Shown here: piece by piece, positions 8,479 through 16,694 of the stretch
How the letters are laid out: every line of letters begins with the position of its first letter
How positions within the stretch are numbered: the stretch's first letter is position 1
Source: Streptomyces kurssanovii
Lineage (GTDB): Bacteria; Actinomycetota; Actinomycetes; Streptomycetales; Streptomycetaceae
Reading direction: 5' to 3'
DNA length: 64,000 nucleotides
NCBI RefSeq assembly: GCF_014649695.1
Contig: NZ_BMTN01000024.1
Coordinates: 1-64,000, forward strand
Notes under the pieces: model-generated
What the model saw: only the letters and a program-made list of their open reading frames with translations
What the model was told of the DNA's origin: nothing
The model's database searches: none
Position numbers and translations under genes: made by a program

Positions 8479-9051
8479 GTGACATCCGAAACCCCCGACT
8501 ACACCGTGCCGGGCATGTCGAAGAAGGACGGCGCAGCGATCATCAAGATGCTGCAGACGCGTCTGCACGCACTCAACGACCTGGCCCTCACCCTGAAGCA
8601 CATCCACTGGAACGTGGTGGGACCCCACTTCATCGCGGTGCACGAGATGATCGACCCGCAGGTGGACCAGGTCCGGGAGATGATCGACGACCTCGCGGAG
8701 CGCATCTCCACGCTCGGCGGCGAGCCGAAGGGCACCCCCGGCGCGCTCGTCTCGGAACGTTCGTGGGACGACTACTCGATCGGCCGGGCGGAGTCCATCG
8801 CGCACCTCGGCGCCCTCGACCTCGTGTACACGTCGATCATCGAGGAGCACCGCGCCGCGATGAAGGCGACCGACGAACCCGACCCCGTCACGCAGGACAT
8901 GCTCATCGAGCAGCTGCGCGGCCTCGAGCTGTTCCAGTGGTTCGTGCGGGCGCACCTCGAGAGCAGCGGCGGGCGGCTGAGCACCGCCGACGCCCGGACG
9001 GAGCGGAAGGCCGCCGCGCAGGCCGCGGAGGAGGCACGGGGCCGCCCCTGA
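8479..9051 (+). CDS. dps: Dps-family DNA-binding/ferritin-like protein
   Basis: GTG 8479 follows AAGGAG at good spacing and yields 190 residues. The ferritin-like four-helix core carries the ferroxidase-site pattern of Dps: HIHWNVVGPHFIAVHEMID (His43 in HWN, then H and D ten to sixteen residues on) and DDLAERISTLGG. Dps dodecamers oxidise and store iron and protect DNA during stress. The C-terminal tail after residue ~160 is Ala/Glu/Arg-rich and family-variable. The gene is monocistronic by position, with no partner in the same direction for several hundred bases. Streptomycetes usually have several Dps proteins; which one this is cannot be told. Confidence 0.93.
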   Translation: MTSETPDYTVPGMSKKDGAAIIKMLQTRLHALNDLALTLKHIHWNVVGPHFIAVHEMIDPQVDQVREMIDDLAERISTLGGEPKGTPGALVSERSWDDYSIGRAESIAHLGALDLVYTSIIEEHRAAMKATDEPDPVTQDMLIEQLRGLELFQWFVRAHLESSGGRLSTADARTERKAAAQAAEEARGRP

Positions 9052-9462
9052 CACCCTCCGCGCCCCTCCGCGCGGCGGGGCCGCACCGATTCAGGGCAGG
9101 TCCGCTTCGTGGCGAGCCCGCTCCGCTCAGGAGCCTGTGCCGGCCACGTTTCGGCGGACCTGCCGAGCGGCTCCCGCCCGAGGCCGCCCGCTTGCGTACA
9201 GGGCGCCGGCAGGCAGTGTCTCCACGATGCGGGCGCTGTCCCTGACCGCCACGCGGTGGGCGCGTGCGGCACCGATCGCCGGCCAGCGGGCAGCGCGGCG
9301 CAGTGACACGTCGAACCAGGGAAGACGAACGCCGAGGTTCGTACCGATGGAGCACGCGGTGCCGACATGCGGGTTACTCCGTTCGGCTCCACACTGATGA
9401 ATGGTCCGCCGCCCCTCGCGCCGGCCCCAGGCAGAAAGTCCGCGCTTCCCCAGGGAGGCTCC
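9052..9462. other. Intergenic region without a convincing gene
   Basis: About 410 nt follow the Dps gene. Short open frames exist in several phases, but none has both a ribosome site and recognisable protein character, so I annotate nothing here. The last 30 nt carry the GGGAGG site of the next small gene. Confidence 0.5.
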
Positions 9463-9624
9463 ATGGTCTTGCTGGCCCTGTGTGTACCGATCGTGATGAT
9501 GCTGCTCCTGCTCGGGATGGAAGCGTTCGAGGACTTCCTGTCCCGGCCCTCCCCGAGCCCGTCCCCAGACCCGGCCACGATCCCCGAGAACCACGACGAC
9601 GAGCTGGACAGCGGTCAGGAGTGA
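9463..9624 (+). CDS. Small single-pass membrane protein
   Basis: This 53-residue protein starts at ATG 9463, a few bases after a GGGAGG site; an upstream in-frame ATG at 9367 lacks one. One strongly hydrophobic segment (LLALCVPIVMMLLLLGMEAF) is followed by a Ser/Pro repeat (PSPSPSPDP) and an acidic tail (DDELDSGQE). Small proteins of this design are frequent in streptomycetes, but I know no function. The next gene is the TetR regulator, 70 nt downstream. Confidence 0.62.
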   Translation: MVLLALCVPIVMMLLLLGMEAFEDFLSRPSPSPSPDPATIPENHDDELDSGQE

Positions 9625-9671
9625 CGCTGCCCACCGTGCAGTCCGTGAACGAAAGCCCTTGAAAGAATATG

Positions 9672-9683
9672 TAGACCGGTCTA
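9672..9683. promoter_or_regulatory. TetR operator 1 (TAGACCGGTCTA)
   Basis: A perfect 12-nt palindrome lies 12 nt before the TetR gene start. The same AATATGTAGACCGRTCTA block recurs at about 10400-10417 in front of the next gene. Palindromes of the TAGACCGRTCTA type are the known operator form of LmrA/YxaF-like TetR regulators, so autoregulation is likely. Confidence 0.8.
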
Positions 9684-9694
9684 ATTTGACGTTC

Positions 9695-10249
9695 ATGGGA
9701 AAGAAGGGCACCGAGACGCGCGACCGCCTGCTGGACGCCACACAGGAACTGATCGAGACCGGCGGATACTTCGGCACCGGCCTCAATCAGGTCGTCGCCG
9801 CCAGCGGCGCACCCCGCGGTTCGCTCTACTTCCACTTCCCCGGCGGCAAGGACCAATTGGTCGGCGAGTCCGTACGGCGGGCCGGGCGGGCGGTCACGGA
9901 CACTCTCGCGGGGGCCGAACCCGGCCCGTCGGCGGCGGAGTTCGTCGCCGGAGTGCTGCGACAGCTGGGCGACCGGCTGGCGGAGTCGGGCTGGCGCAAG
10001 GGATGCCCGGTGGCCACCGTGGCGCTGGAGACGGCCGCCACCAGCGACCTGCTGCACGACGCATGCTCAGAGGTCTACCGCTCGTGGGAGGCGGCTCTGC
10101 GCGCACGACTGGAGGGCCGTCCGGACGCCGACGACCTGGCGGTCACGGTCCTCGCTCTGATCGAAGGGGCACTCCTGCTCGCCCGTACCCACCGGAGCAG
10201 GGAGCCCCTGGAGCGCGTCACCCGCCAAATCAACGCCCTGCTGAGCTGA
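9695..10249 (+). CDS. TetR/AcrR family regulator (LmrA/YxaF-like)
   Basis: ATG 9695 gives 184 residues; a TTG at 9659 would place the start inside or before the operator and is less likely. The N-terminal HTH (residues ~8-50) contains TRDRLLDATQELIE, GTGLNQVVAASGAPRGSLYFHFPGGKDQL, a sequence typical of the LmrA/YxaF branch. The ligand domain contains GCPVATVALE, the usual cysteine-proline motif of this branch. Identical operator blocks lie just before this gene and before the downstream SDR-hydrolase fusion, so it most likely represses both. The inducer is unknown. Confidence 0.92.
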   Translation: MGKKGTETRDRLLDATQELIETGGYFGTGLNQVVAASGAPRGSLYFHFPGGKDQLVGESVRRAGRAVTDTLAGAEPGPSAAEFVAGVLRQLGDRLAESGWRKGCPVATVALETAATSDLLHDACSEVYRSWEAALRARLEGRPDADDLAVTVLALIEGALLLARTHRSREPLERVTRQINALLS

Positions 10250-10272
10250 ACCGCTGCCCCGAGCCCACCTGT

Positions 10273-10300
10273 CCGGCCGACCGGCCGACCGGCCGACCGG
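10273..10300. repeat. Short tandem repeat CCGGCCGA x3
   Basis: Three exact copies of an 8-nt unit plus a partial fourth lie in the gap between the TetR gene and the SDR-hydrolase gene. No function is apparent; the run could also fold on itself. Confidence 0.75.
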
Positions 10301-10405
10301 CACTGAACGCCGGCCGAGGAGCCTTGAATACCCGGCCAGTTGACCTGACTGCCGGACCGACCTGCCCGCCGCGACCGGCGGGCTCCCTTCCGCCCAAAAA
10401 ATATG

Positions 10406-10417
10406 TAGACCGATCTA
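10406..10417. promoter_or_regulatory. TetR operator 2 (TAGACCGATCTA)
   Basis: This copy matches operator 1 at 11 of 12 positions, and its flank AATATG is also shared. It lies 12 nt before ATG 10430 and overlaps where the promoter of the SDR-hydrolase gene must be, so binding of the upstream TetR would block that gene. Confidence 0.78.
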
Positions 10418-10429
10418 TTAAGGAGTCTC

Positions 10430-12115
10430 ATGGACGCGATGGTCTTCGGTGCGACCGGCTTCATCGGCCGTTCCCTGGTTGCCGAGTTGCTCACCCGGGG
10501 ACAACGGGTGGCGGCGGCCGTACGCAACGACACCCTCACCCCGTGGCTCACCTCCCAAGGCGTCGACACCGAGCGACTGGAGATCGTCACCGCGGACATC
10601 ACCCGACCGTTCCCGGAGTTGCCCGACGTGCGGGACGTCTACAACACGGCCGCGCGTTTCGCCTTCGGCCTCGACAGTCGGGAGGCACGGGCGGTCAACG
10701 TCACCGGGGCGCTCAACGTCGTCGAATGGGCCGCCGCGCTCCCGGAGTTGCGGCGCCTGGTACACATCAGCGGGTACCGGGTGAGCGCGACCGGCGGACA
10801 CCCCGGTGACACCGCGCCGGGAGCGTACGAGGCGTCGAAACTGGAGGCCGACCTCGCGGTGCGCGCCCGCTCCCAGGAGTCGGGCGTGCCGCTGAGCGTC
10901 GTCAATCCCAGCACCGTCATCGGGCCCGGCCAGTACATCGGCCTGGCCGGTCTCGTCGGAGACCTGTGGAACGGGAAGCTCCCCGTCCTGCCCGGCGGCC
11001 CCGACACGTTCGTCCCGATCGTCACGGTCGGCCACCTCGCGCGGTTCCTCGCGGAGGTCCCCGCTGCGCCGCCGGGCGAGAGCTACTGGGTGCTCGACGA
11101 CACCACTCCCCCGCTGCCCGAGCTGATCGGCACGATCGCCGGCCACATGGGCCTGCGGGCGCCCCGCCGGTCCGTGCCCGTCGCCCTGTTGCGGCGCCTG
11201 CCGCGCACGGTGACGCGAGCCGACCCCGAGACGCTGTCGTTCCTGTCGGCCGACCGCTATCCGACGGCCTCCGCCCACGCCTTGGCGGCCGGTGCCGGCC
11301 TCGAGATGCCGCCGGCCGCCGACGCCCTGCGCGCATGGGCCGACGACATGGTGGCCTCCCGCTTCGGGACGGCGTCACCCTGGTCGGAGCCGTACGGCTT
11401 CAGCGACGTGGCGGGCAGTCGTACCTGGATGACCGGGGAACGGTACAGCCCCGGCCATGTCCTGCTGCACGGGCTGCCGTTGAACGCGGACTCCTGGGCT
11501 CCCCTCGCCGCCCGTATCCCCGGTCCGGTCCTCGCCCCGGACCTGCCGGGCCTCGGGCGCTCGGCCGCCGCGACCGGCTCGGTGGACGCGTGGCTGGAGG
11601 ACCTGATGAGCCGGGTGCGGACCCGCCCCGTGCTGGTCGCGCACTCGCTGGCCTGCGCCCCCGTGGTGCGTTTCGCCGCGGCACATCCGGACCGCGTCAG
11701 CGGGCTCGTCCTCGTCGCTCCGTCGTTCCTTCAGGCGCCCGGCCCCCGGCTCGCCCGGTCGGGTCTTGCCGCACCGATGCTGCGCCGCATGTCCGCCGCC
11801 CGGCTGGCCCGGATACTGGGCGTCCCCGCGGGCGCGGAGTCGGCGAGCGCCGCGGCGGACCTGCACCGTCCCGGAGTGGCCCGCCGTGTCGTCACGGCTC
11901 TGCGCGGGGACGCCGCCGAGCGCGACCGGTCGCGGACGCTGCTGGGCCGGGTCGGTGTCCCCGTCCGGATCGTCGCGGGGTCGACCGACCGGCCTCTCGT
12001 GGCCGCCGGCCACCCGGTGACGGAGATCGAAGGGGCGGGGCACTACCCGCACCTCACCCACCCCGCGCAGCTCGCCCGCCACCTCGATGCCGCCTCGGCT
12101 CCGGTCGGCGGGTGA
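10430..12115 (+). CDS. Fusion of an NAD(P)-dependent extended SDR and an alpha/beta hydrolase
   Basis: ATG 10430 follows AAGGAG and gives 561 residues in one frame. Residues ~1-300 are an extended short-chain dehydrogenase/epimerase: GATGFIGRSL nucleotide loop near the N-terminus, FVPIVTVGHLARFL and the C-terminal substrate lobe. The usual YxxxK is seen as YEASK. Residues ~340-555 are a complete alpha/beta hydrolase: HGLPLNADSW (oxyanion loop), AHSLACAP nucleophile elbow with Ser406, and GAGHYPHLTHP with the catalytic histidine. Each half is close to a stand-alone size. Fusion implies consecutive reactions on one substrate, such as reduction plus ester cleavage, but the substrate is unknown. 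Control by the upstream TetR is strongly suggested by the shared operator. Confidence 0.9.
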   Translation: MDAMVFGATGFIGRSLVAELLTRGQRVAAAVRNDTLTPWLTSQGVDTERLEIVTADITRPFPELPDVRDVYNTAARFAFGLDSREARAVNVTGALNVVEWAAALPELRRLVHISGYRVSATGGHPGDTAPGAYEASKLEADLAVRARSQESGVPLSVVNPSTVIGPGQYIGLAGLVGDLWNGKLPVLPGGPDTFVPIVTVGHLARFLAEVPAAPPGESYWVLDDTTPPLPELIGTIAGHMGLRAPRRSVPVALLRRLPRTVTRADPETLSFLSADRYPTASAHALAAGAGLEMPPAADALRAWADDMVASRFGTASPWSEPYGFSDVAGSRTWMTGERYSPGHVLLHGLPLNADSWAPLAARIPGPVLAPDLPGLGRSAAATGSVDAWLEDLMSRVRTRPVLVAHSLACAPVVRFAAAHPDRVSGLVLVAPSFLQAPGPRLARSGLAAPMLRRMSAARLARILGVPAGAESASAAADLHRPGVARRVVTALRGDAAERDRSRTLLGRVGVPVRIVAGSTDRPLVAAGHPVTEIEGAGHYPHLTHPAQLARHLDAASAPVGG

Positions 12116-12188
12116 CACGGGACGGGGCGACCGGAGGGGCAAGCCTGGATCTGCGCCCTCCGCCGTCTACGGTTGCCCGCGTAGCTCG

Positions 12189-13445
12189 TCACTTGTCCGC
12201 GGGGGAAGCTTCACGCGGCCGGTGAGCGGCGCCGGGCCCGGCGGGACCCGCACCTCGCCGGGTCCGGCCCGCGGTCGCGAGCAGCACGGCTGTCGCCAGA
12301 CCCAGGCTGCCGGCGGCGAGGAGCTGAACCCGGTGGTCGAGGGTCGCCACCATGGCTGTGCCCGCGAGGAGGGCCAGGCCGGTCGGCGCGAAGACCAGAG
12401 TGTTCGCGGTGGCCGCGACCCGGCCGAGGAGCTCGTCCGGTGTCTCCTTCTGAACCGTGGTCAGTGCGCTGATGAGTGGCCACGGCAGGCCCAGCCCGAT
12501 GAGCAGGCTGCCGGCCGATACGACGGGCACGGAACCACTGATCCTGGCCAGCACGCCGACGGCGAAGACAGCGAGGCCGATCGCCGAGAGGGCGCGTGCG
12601 GGAACGCGGCGCAGGAGTGCGCCGGCCGCCAGACCGCCGACGACCGATCCGAGCCCTTGGATGGAGCTGAGGACGCCTGCGAATGCGGCGGCCTGGCCCA
12701 GTCCGATGTCGAGGAGCGCGAACGTGGCCGTGCTGCTGAGACCCGACGCCGCCATGGCGCAGCCCCCCGCGACCACCAAGGGACGCAGCGTCGGATGCCG
12801 CCAGAGGTAGCGGATCCCCTCCGCGGAGGCGGCGGTCCAGCTCTGCCGTGTCCGGGCCGCGGGCGCGGGTTCACTCGTGCGGATGAGACTGAACGCGGCT
12901 GCGGCCAAAAGGAAGGACAGCGCGTTCAGCAGGGCGACGGTGGGTCCGCCGAGCACGGTGAACAGACCCGCGCCGATCAGGGGGCCGAGCAGACCGGTGC
13001 TCTCGATCGCGGTCCTGGCAAGGCCGTTGAAGTCTCCGCGCAGTTCGCTCGGCACGGCGGAGGCGATGAGCGCGGTCTCGGCGGCGTCCATCAGCACGGT
13101 CCCGGTGCCCACCAGGGTCAGTACGGTGAAAAGCAGCCACACGTCCTCGGGAGAGCGCACGGCGACCGGCGCGGTCATGACGACCGCCAGTGCCAGGCTG
13201 GTCGCGATCAGGAGTGTGCGGCGACGCATGCGGTCGGCCAGGGTGCCGATGAACGGTCCGGCGAGCACCGGAGCCCACGCGCAGAAAGTCACCAGGGCGG
13301 CAAGGCTGTTGGAGCCGGTGAGCTCCTTCACCCAGACCCCGGAGGCCAGAAGCATGGCCGAGTCACCGAAGCCGGAGATGATCACTCCCGCCAGGTAGAT
13401 ACGGGCGTTGCGGTTCCGCAGCACCGTGAACACGCCCGCGGCCAT
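12189..13445 (-). CDS. MFS transporter, probable drug exporter
   Basis: ATG 13445 gives 418 residues. The frame is open another 144 nt upstream, but this would run through the operator palindrome. About 12 hydrophobic segments are visible, with the MFS loop motif GTLADRMRRRTLL between helices 2 and 3 and SELRGDFNGLARTAI in the first half. This is the pattern of MFS_3/enterobactin-exporter-like proteins that export drugs or siderophores. It is divergent from an ArsR-like regulator with a 28-nt perfect palindrome between them, so the regulator probably represses this exporter and itself. The substrate is unknown. Confidence 0.9.
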   Translation of the reverse strand: MAAGVFTVLRNRNARIYLAGVIISGFGDSAMLLASGVWVKELTGSNSLAALVTFCAWAPVLAGPFIGTLADRMRRRTLLIATSLALAVVMTAPVAVRSPEDVWLLFTVLTLVGTGTVLMDAAETALIASAVPSELRGDFNGLARTAIESTGLLGPLIGAGLFTVLGGPTVALLNALSFLLAAAAFSLIRTSEPAPAARTRQSWTAASAEGIRYLWRHPTLRPLVVAGGCAMAASGLSSTATFALLDIGLGQAAAFAGVLSSIQGLGSVVGGLAAGALLRRVPARALSAIGLAVFAVGVLARISGSVPVVSAGSLLIGLGLPWPLISALTTVQKETPDELLGRVAATANTLVFAPTGLALLAGTAMVATLDHRVQLLAAGSLGLATAVLLATAGRTRRGAGPAGPGAAHRPREASPADK

Positions 13446-13543
13446 GCCCGAACCCCCTTGATGCCGTGCCTCGTTCGACGCCGTGCCTGCTTGTCCTGCT
13501 TCGGCATCCCGCTCGGATGTCTCGGTACAGGTTGCGCGGCAGC

Positions 13544-13571
13544 CTACCCCCAACCACTTGGTTGGGGGTAG
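13544..13571. promoter_or_regulatory. 28-nt palindromic operator between the MFS and ArsR-like genes
   Basis: Two perfectly complementary 13-nt arms (CTACCCCCAACCA and TGGTTGGGGGTAG) are separated by only CT. The element lies in the 161-nt divergent gap, 35 nt before the ArsR-like GTG. It is the obvious binding site for that dimeric winged-helix protein. Confidence 0.82.
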
Positions 13572-13606
13572 GGCTGCGCATGCAGGCATGCGCTTTACTG
13601 GCCGGT

Positions 13607-14137
13607 GTGACTGATCCGGACCCCGTTCTGAGGGCGCTCGCCCATCCCCTGCGGCTGCGGATGCTCACGCTCATGTGGCCCGGACCGATGTCCGCCGCCG
13701 AACTCGCGCGTGAGCTGGACATCTCGCACGCCCTGGCCAGCGGGCACCTACGGCGACTGGACGCCGCAGGCCTGGTCGAACTGGCCGAGGAGCGCACTCG
13801 ACGCGGGGGCCGCGAGCGCCGCTACCGCACCGTTCACGGATCACCGCTGTCCGACCAGCGCGACGGGACCCAACTGCTGGCCGCCACCCTGGCCCACACC
13901 CTCCAGGAGCGCTCGGTGCGCCGGGCCCCGGAGAGCGAGGGGGTGACCGTCGACGCCGAACTGTGGGTGGAACCGGATGTCTGGGAAGCGGCCAGGCGGC
14001 AGCTCGCCGGCATCGCGGCCGACCTCCACGATGCCGCGCGCCCGCCACGCACGCCGGGAACGATGCCTGTGGGCATGAGCCTGATGGCTTTCCCCTTGCG
14101 GGAGGCGCCGGCCGCCGCCGACGGGGAGCCGTCCTGA
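13607..14137 (+). CDS. ArsR-like winged-helix regulator
   Basis: GTG 13607 opens a 176-residue protein that begins directly with the ArsR-type fold: DPVLRALAHPLRLRMLTLM, SAAELARELDISHALASGHLRRLDAAGLVE and a basic wing (RTRRGGRERRYRTV). A second domain of ~90 residues follows, as in HTH_20-type transport regulators. No metal-binding cysteine motif is seen, so it is not a classical metal sensor. The frame extends upstream to 13466, but that part spans the palindrome. It is divergent from the MFS exporter that it likely controls. Confidence 0.88.
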   Translation: MTDPDPVLRALAHPLRLRMLTLMWPGPMSAAELARELDISHALASGHLRRLDAAGLVELAEERTRRGGRERRYRTVHGSPLSDQRDGTQLLAATLAHTLQERSVRRAPESEGVTVDAELWVEPDVWEAARRQLAGIAADLHDAARPPRTPGTMPVGMSLMAFPLREAPAAADGEPS

Positions 14138-14501
14138 TCAGCATGCGGGCCGATGCGGGACGGCTGCGCCGCGGTTCGACGGGCCGCGCACCGAAGGCGT
14201 CAGGGCTCCGCGACAGGCGGCGTCCGCCCGGGAGTTGATTCAACGGTCAGGGACGGGCAGGCGGCCCGCTGGGACGACGCGCCGAGCGCTGTGGTGGCAC
14301 GTCCCGGCGGACCGGAGCGAGAGGGCCGTCCTGACCGCGGGCCGGAGCCGGCGCGGCTGTCCTGACCACTCGCCGGAGTCAGAACGGCCGCCTTGACCAC
14401 TCGCCGGCAGACCCGCTCACGCCCGTGCGCCCTTGCGCCGACAGGCCCGCCCACCTCCGTGCGCCTTGAGCCGACAGCGGACAGCGGACAGCCGCAGGTG
14501 T
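14138..14501. other. Intergenic region with a 14-nt direct repeat
   Basis: No gene is seen between the ArsR-like gene and the convergent TetR gene. The 14-mer TGACCACTCGCCGG occurs at 14363-14376 and again at 14394-14407, and a shorter GGACAGC repetition lies near 14480. These may be decayed sequence or part of a termination region. Confidence 0.45.
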
Positions 14502-15059
14502 TCACGGCCGGGGACGCAGGAGAAACTCTCCGGCCAGCTGGATTGCTTCGCGTTTGGTTCGTCCGGGATGGTCCGCGGCAATGAAGTGGCGGCCGATGGC
14601 GAGCGCGAAGGCCAGGGTGCATCGCGCCTCGACCTCGTCGGGGTCCGCGATGAAGCTGCCGAACATCGAACGCAGGAACTCCATGCGGACGTTGTCGATC
14701 CGCCGTAGTCGCGCGGCGACCGACGCGTCATGGCGGGCCCACTCACGGACTGCGAGATCGATCCGGTGCAGGTCGTCGGAGAACGTCAGTTGGCCGGCCC
14801 GCCGGACCCGTTCCGCAGGGTCTCCACCCTCGGACTCGACCTGCTCGAGGACGCTGTCGGTGCAACGGCGTTCCCACTCGTCGAGCATCTCGGCGAGCAA
14901 CGCGGTGCGACCGTCGAAGTACCCGTAGAAGCCGCCCTTCGTCACGCCTAGTTCGCCGGCCAGAGCCTCTACCCGGACAGCGTCCGGTCCGCCCCGGGAC
15001 AGGGCGTCAAGTCCCGCTTCGATCCAGCGAGTTCGTGGGGTTCGAGCGACGGGGGGCAC
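14502..15059 (-). CDS. TetR/AcrR family regulator
   Basis: GTG 15059 gives 185 residues; the open frame extends far upstream through the divergent gene and is ignored. The HTH spans residues ~8-55 (RTRWIEAGLDALSRGGPDAVRVEALAGELGVTK, then GGFYGYFDGRTALLAEML), a textbook TetR reading head. The C-terminal domain has REWARHDASVAARLRRIDNVR, typical of a widespread TetR subgroup. It is divergent from a DUF2867 gene, with a perfect 16-nt palindrome in the gap, and likely represses that transcript and itself. Confidence 0.92.
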   Translation of the reverse strand: MPPVARTPRTRWIEAGLDALSRGGPDAVRVEALAGELGVTKGGFYGYFDGRTALLAEMLDEWERRCTDSVLEQVESEGGDPAERVRRAGQLTFSDDLHRIDLAVREWARHDASVAARLRRIDNVRMEFLRSMFGSFIADPDEVEARCTLAFALAIGRHFIAADHPGRTKREAIQLAGEFLLRPRP

Positions 15060-15097
15060 CTGCTCACCTGCTCTCGGGGGTGTCGTGCGGCGGGTTG

Positions 15098-15113
15098 TGT
15101 ACGGTACCGTACA
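15098..15113. promoter_or_regulatory. TetR operator: 16-nt perfect palindrome
   Basis: TGTACGGTACCGTACA is fully self-complementary and lies in the 94-nt divergent gap, 41 nt before the DUF2867 gene. A weaker related inverted repeat (TACG-GCTG-CGTA, about 15123-15134) follows at roughly two helical turns, which suggests two dimer sites. Confidence 0.82.
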
Positions 15114-15153
15114 GATGACATATACGGCTGCGTACAGAACAAGAGGTCGAAGC

Positions 15154-15777
15154 GTGGCACGACTCGCGAAGTCCGCCTGTACCGAGCACCGGTGGCGCAT
15201 CCACGAATTCACCTCCGACTTCGAGGTCGAGGACGTCTGGGCGTTCCGGACCCCCGGAGCCGGGCCCGACGACTTCCCCACGATGCTGAGGGCGATGCGG
15301 ACGGCCGGCAGGCTCACCGAACAGACCTGGCCGGTGCGGTTCCTGTTCGCCGTCCGGTGGAAGCTCGGCGCGCTCCTCGGCTGGGACGACCCGGCGGCGG
15401 GTGTGGGTGCACGGGTCGCCTCGCTCCACGACCGCCTCCCCGCCGACCTCCGCGACGCACCCCGGGGCGAGGACAACGACAGCATGCCCCTGAAGGGGCT
15501 CTACGAGCTGCCCACGGAGTCGGCCCGTGAGCTGGCGAACAAGACCGTGCACACCGTGATGCACCTCAGCTGGGTGCGGGGGGCGGACGGTGACCACGAG
15601 CTGCGGATGGCCGTACTCGTCAAGCCCAACGGCCGGTTCGGGCGGCTCTACATGACCGCCATCGCGCCCTTCCGGCATCTCGTCGTCTATCCGGCGCTGG
15701 CCCGGCAGTGGGAACGGGCCTGGCGCGACCGCGACGAGCTTGCGGCGCAGCACGGGGAACGGAGCCGATCGACGTGA
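15154..15777 (+). CDS. DUF2867 family protein
   Basis: This protein has 207 residues from GTG 15154. Blocks typical of DUF2867 are present: DVWAFRTPGAGPDDFPTML near the N-terminus, FLFAVRWKLGALLGWDDP, KTVHTVMHLSWV and the closing GRLYMTAIAPFRHLVVYPAL. Members are often fused to or located near NAD(P)-binding epimerase-like proteins, but no reaction is established. Its stop overlaps the start of the next membrane protein by 4 nt, so the two form one transcript under the divergent TetR. Confidence 0.85.
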   Translation: MARLAKSACTEHRWRIHEFTSDFEVEDVWAFRTPGAGPDDFPTMLRAMRTAGRLTEQTWPVRFLFAVRWKLGALLGWDDPAAGVGARVASLHDRLPADLRDAPRGEDNDSMPLKGLYELPTESARELANKTVHTVMHLSWVRGADGDHELRMAVLVKPNGRFGRLYMTAIAPFRHLVVYPALARQWERAWRDRDELAAQHGERSRST

Positions 15778-16229
15778 ATGCCGGTAAGCGACTGCTGCGC
15801 TGGGCGAGCGGCATCATGATCGTGCTGGGGACGGGACACCTGTCGCTGCTGACCCTGTTCGCCTGGGGGGACATCAGCGGCTGGGCGGATCGGGGGGTGT
15901 GGGCGGCCGTCCCGCTCGCGCCGAACGAGGGGGCCGCCGGCCGGACGGTGGAGTCCCTGGGGAACGAGGTCACGTTCTGGGCCGGTCCGGGAAGTTTCGC
16001 CGTGCCTCTGATTCTCCTGGGCTGTCTGACGTGGCACCTCGCGGGCCGCGGCGTGGCCGTGCCCGCCTGGGCCGGCTGGGGCCTCGCGGCGTGGTGCTTC
16101 GTCGGCGGCGTCCTGCTCGTGCCGTCCCCGTACTTCGCGGGTGTCGTCTCGGGCGTGCTCGTCGTCCTGGCGGCGCGGAAGGAGGACCGCTCACGGACGG
16201 CCCACGCCCGGGAGAACGAACCGGCGTGA
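15774..16229 (+). CDS. Four-helix membrane protein (DUF6463-like)
   Basis: GTG 15774 overlaps the DUF2867 stop (GTGA). The 151-residue product has four predicted membrane helices: residues ~12-30, ~63-83, ~90-110 and ~115-130. The block SGIMIVLGTGHLSLLTLFAW and the loop with GNEVTFWAGPGSFAVPLILLG resemble the small DUF6463 family. Coupling to the DUF2867 gene suggests that both belong to one TetR-controlled function, which is unknown. Confidence 0.78.
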   Translation: MNAGKRLLRWASGIMIVLGTGHLSLLTLFAWGDISGWADRGVWAAVPLAPNEGAAGRTVESLGNEVTFWAGPGSFAVPLILLGCLTWHLAGRGVAVPAWAGWGLAAWCFVGGVLLVPSPYFAGVVSGVLVVLAARKEDRSRTAHARENEPA

Positions 16230-16694
16230 ACCGCGCCCGGCCGTGGAAGGCGGGGGCATCGGCCGCGGCCGGCCGACGGGCGTGCGGACCGGGCAGCGCA
16301 TGGCGGACGAGGCGCCGGCACAGCCGGTCCAGGCTCGGCGGTCACCTCGGCCGCACCGGCGTCGCGCTCTCCCGGGGCGCGGAAGAACCGGAGCCGCGGG
16401 CCGAAATCGACCGGTGGCCGAGAACGTGCACCGCGCAGCGGGCGCGGCCCGGCCGAAGGCCGCACAGCGAGTACGCGCCAACGCCTCCACCGCCGTCCCG
16501 TCGAGGCGTCGGGCGCGGCCGACGCGCCGGCCTGCCCGCCGTACCGGCTCCGCAGTGCACGTATGCGATCAATGACCGGCCGCCACACTTTCACCGCACC
16601 TCCTTCACACGGGGCGCACTTTCGGTCGTTCCGGGTTCACGGGCGCCGGCGCGGGGCAGACGGCGCGCCCGCCCCCTGCCTAGCCTCCCGGGCC
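16230..16694. other. Intergenic region with a likely leaderless promoter at its end
   Basis: About 465 nt hold no convincing gene. At the right end the hexamer TAGCCT (16681-16686) sits 8 nt before ATG 16695. That spacing is what a -10 box of a leaderless Streptomyces transcript would show, and no ribosome site precedes the ATG. The promoter assignment is an inference. Confidence 0.45.

Noticed and set aside
9109-9397. Small open frames after the Dps gene
   Set aside because: No ribosome site, Arg/Ala/Pro-rich and without recognisable features.
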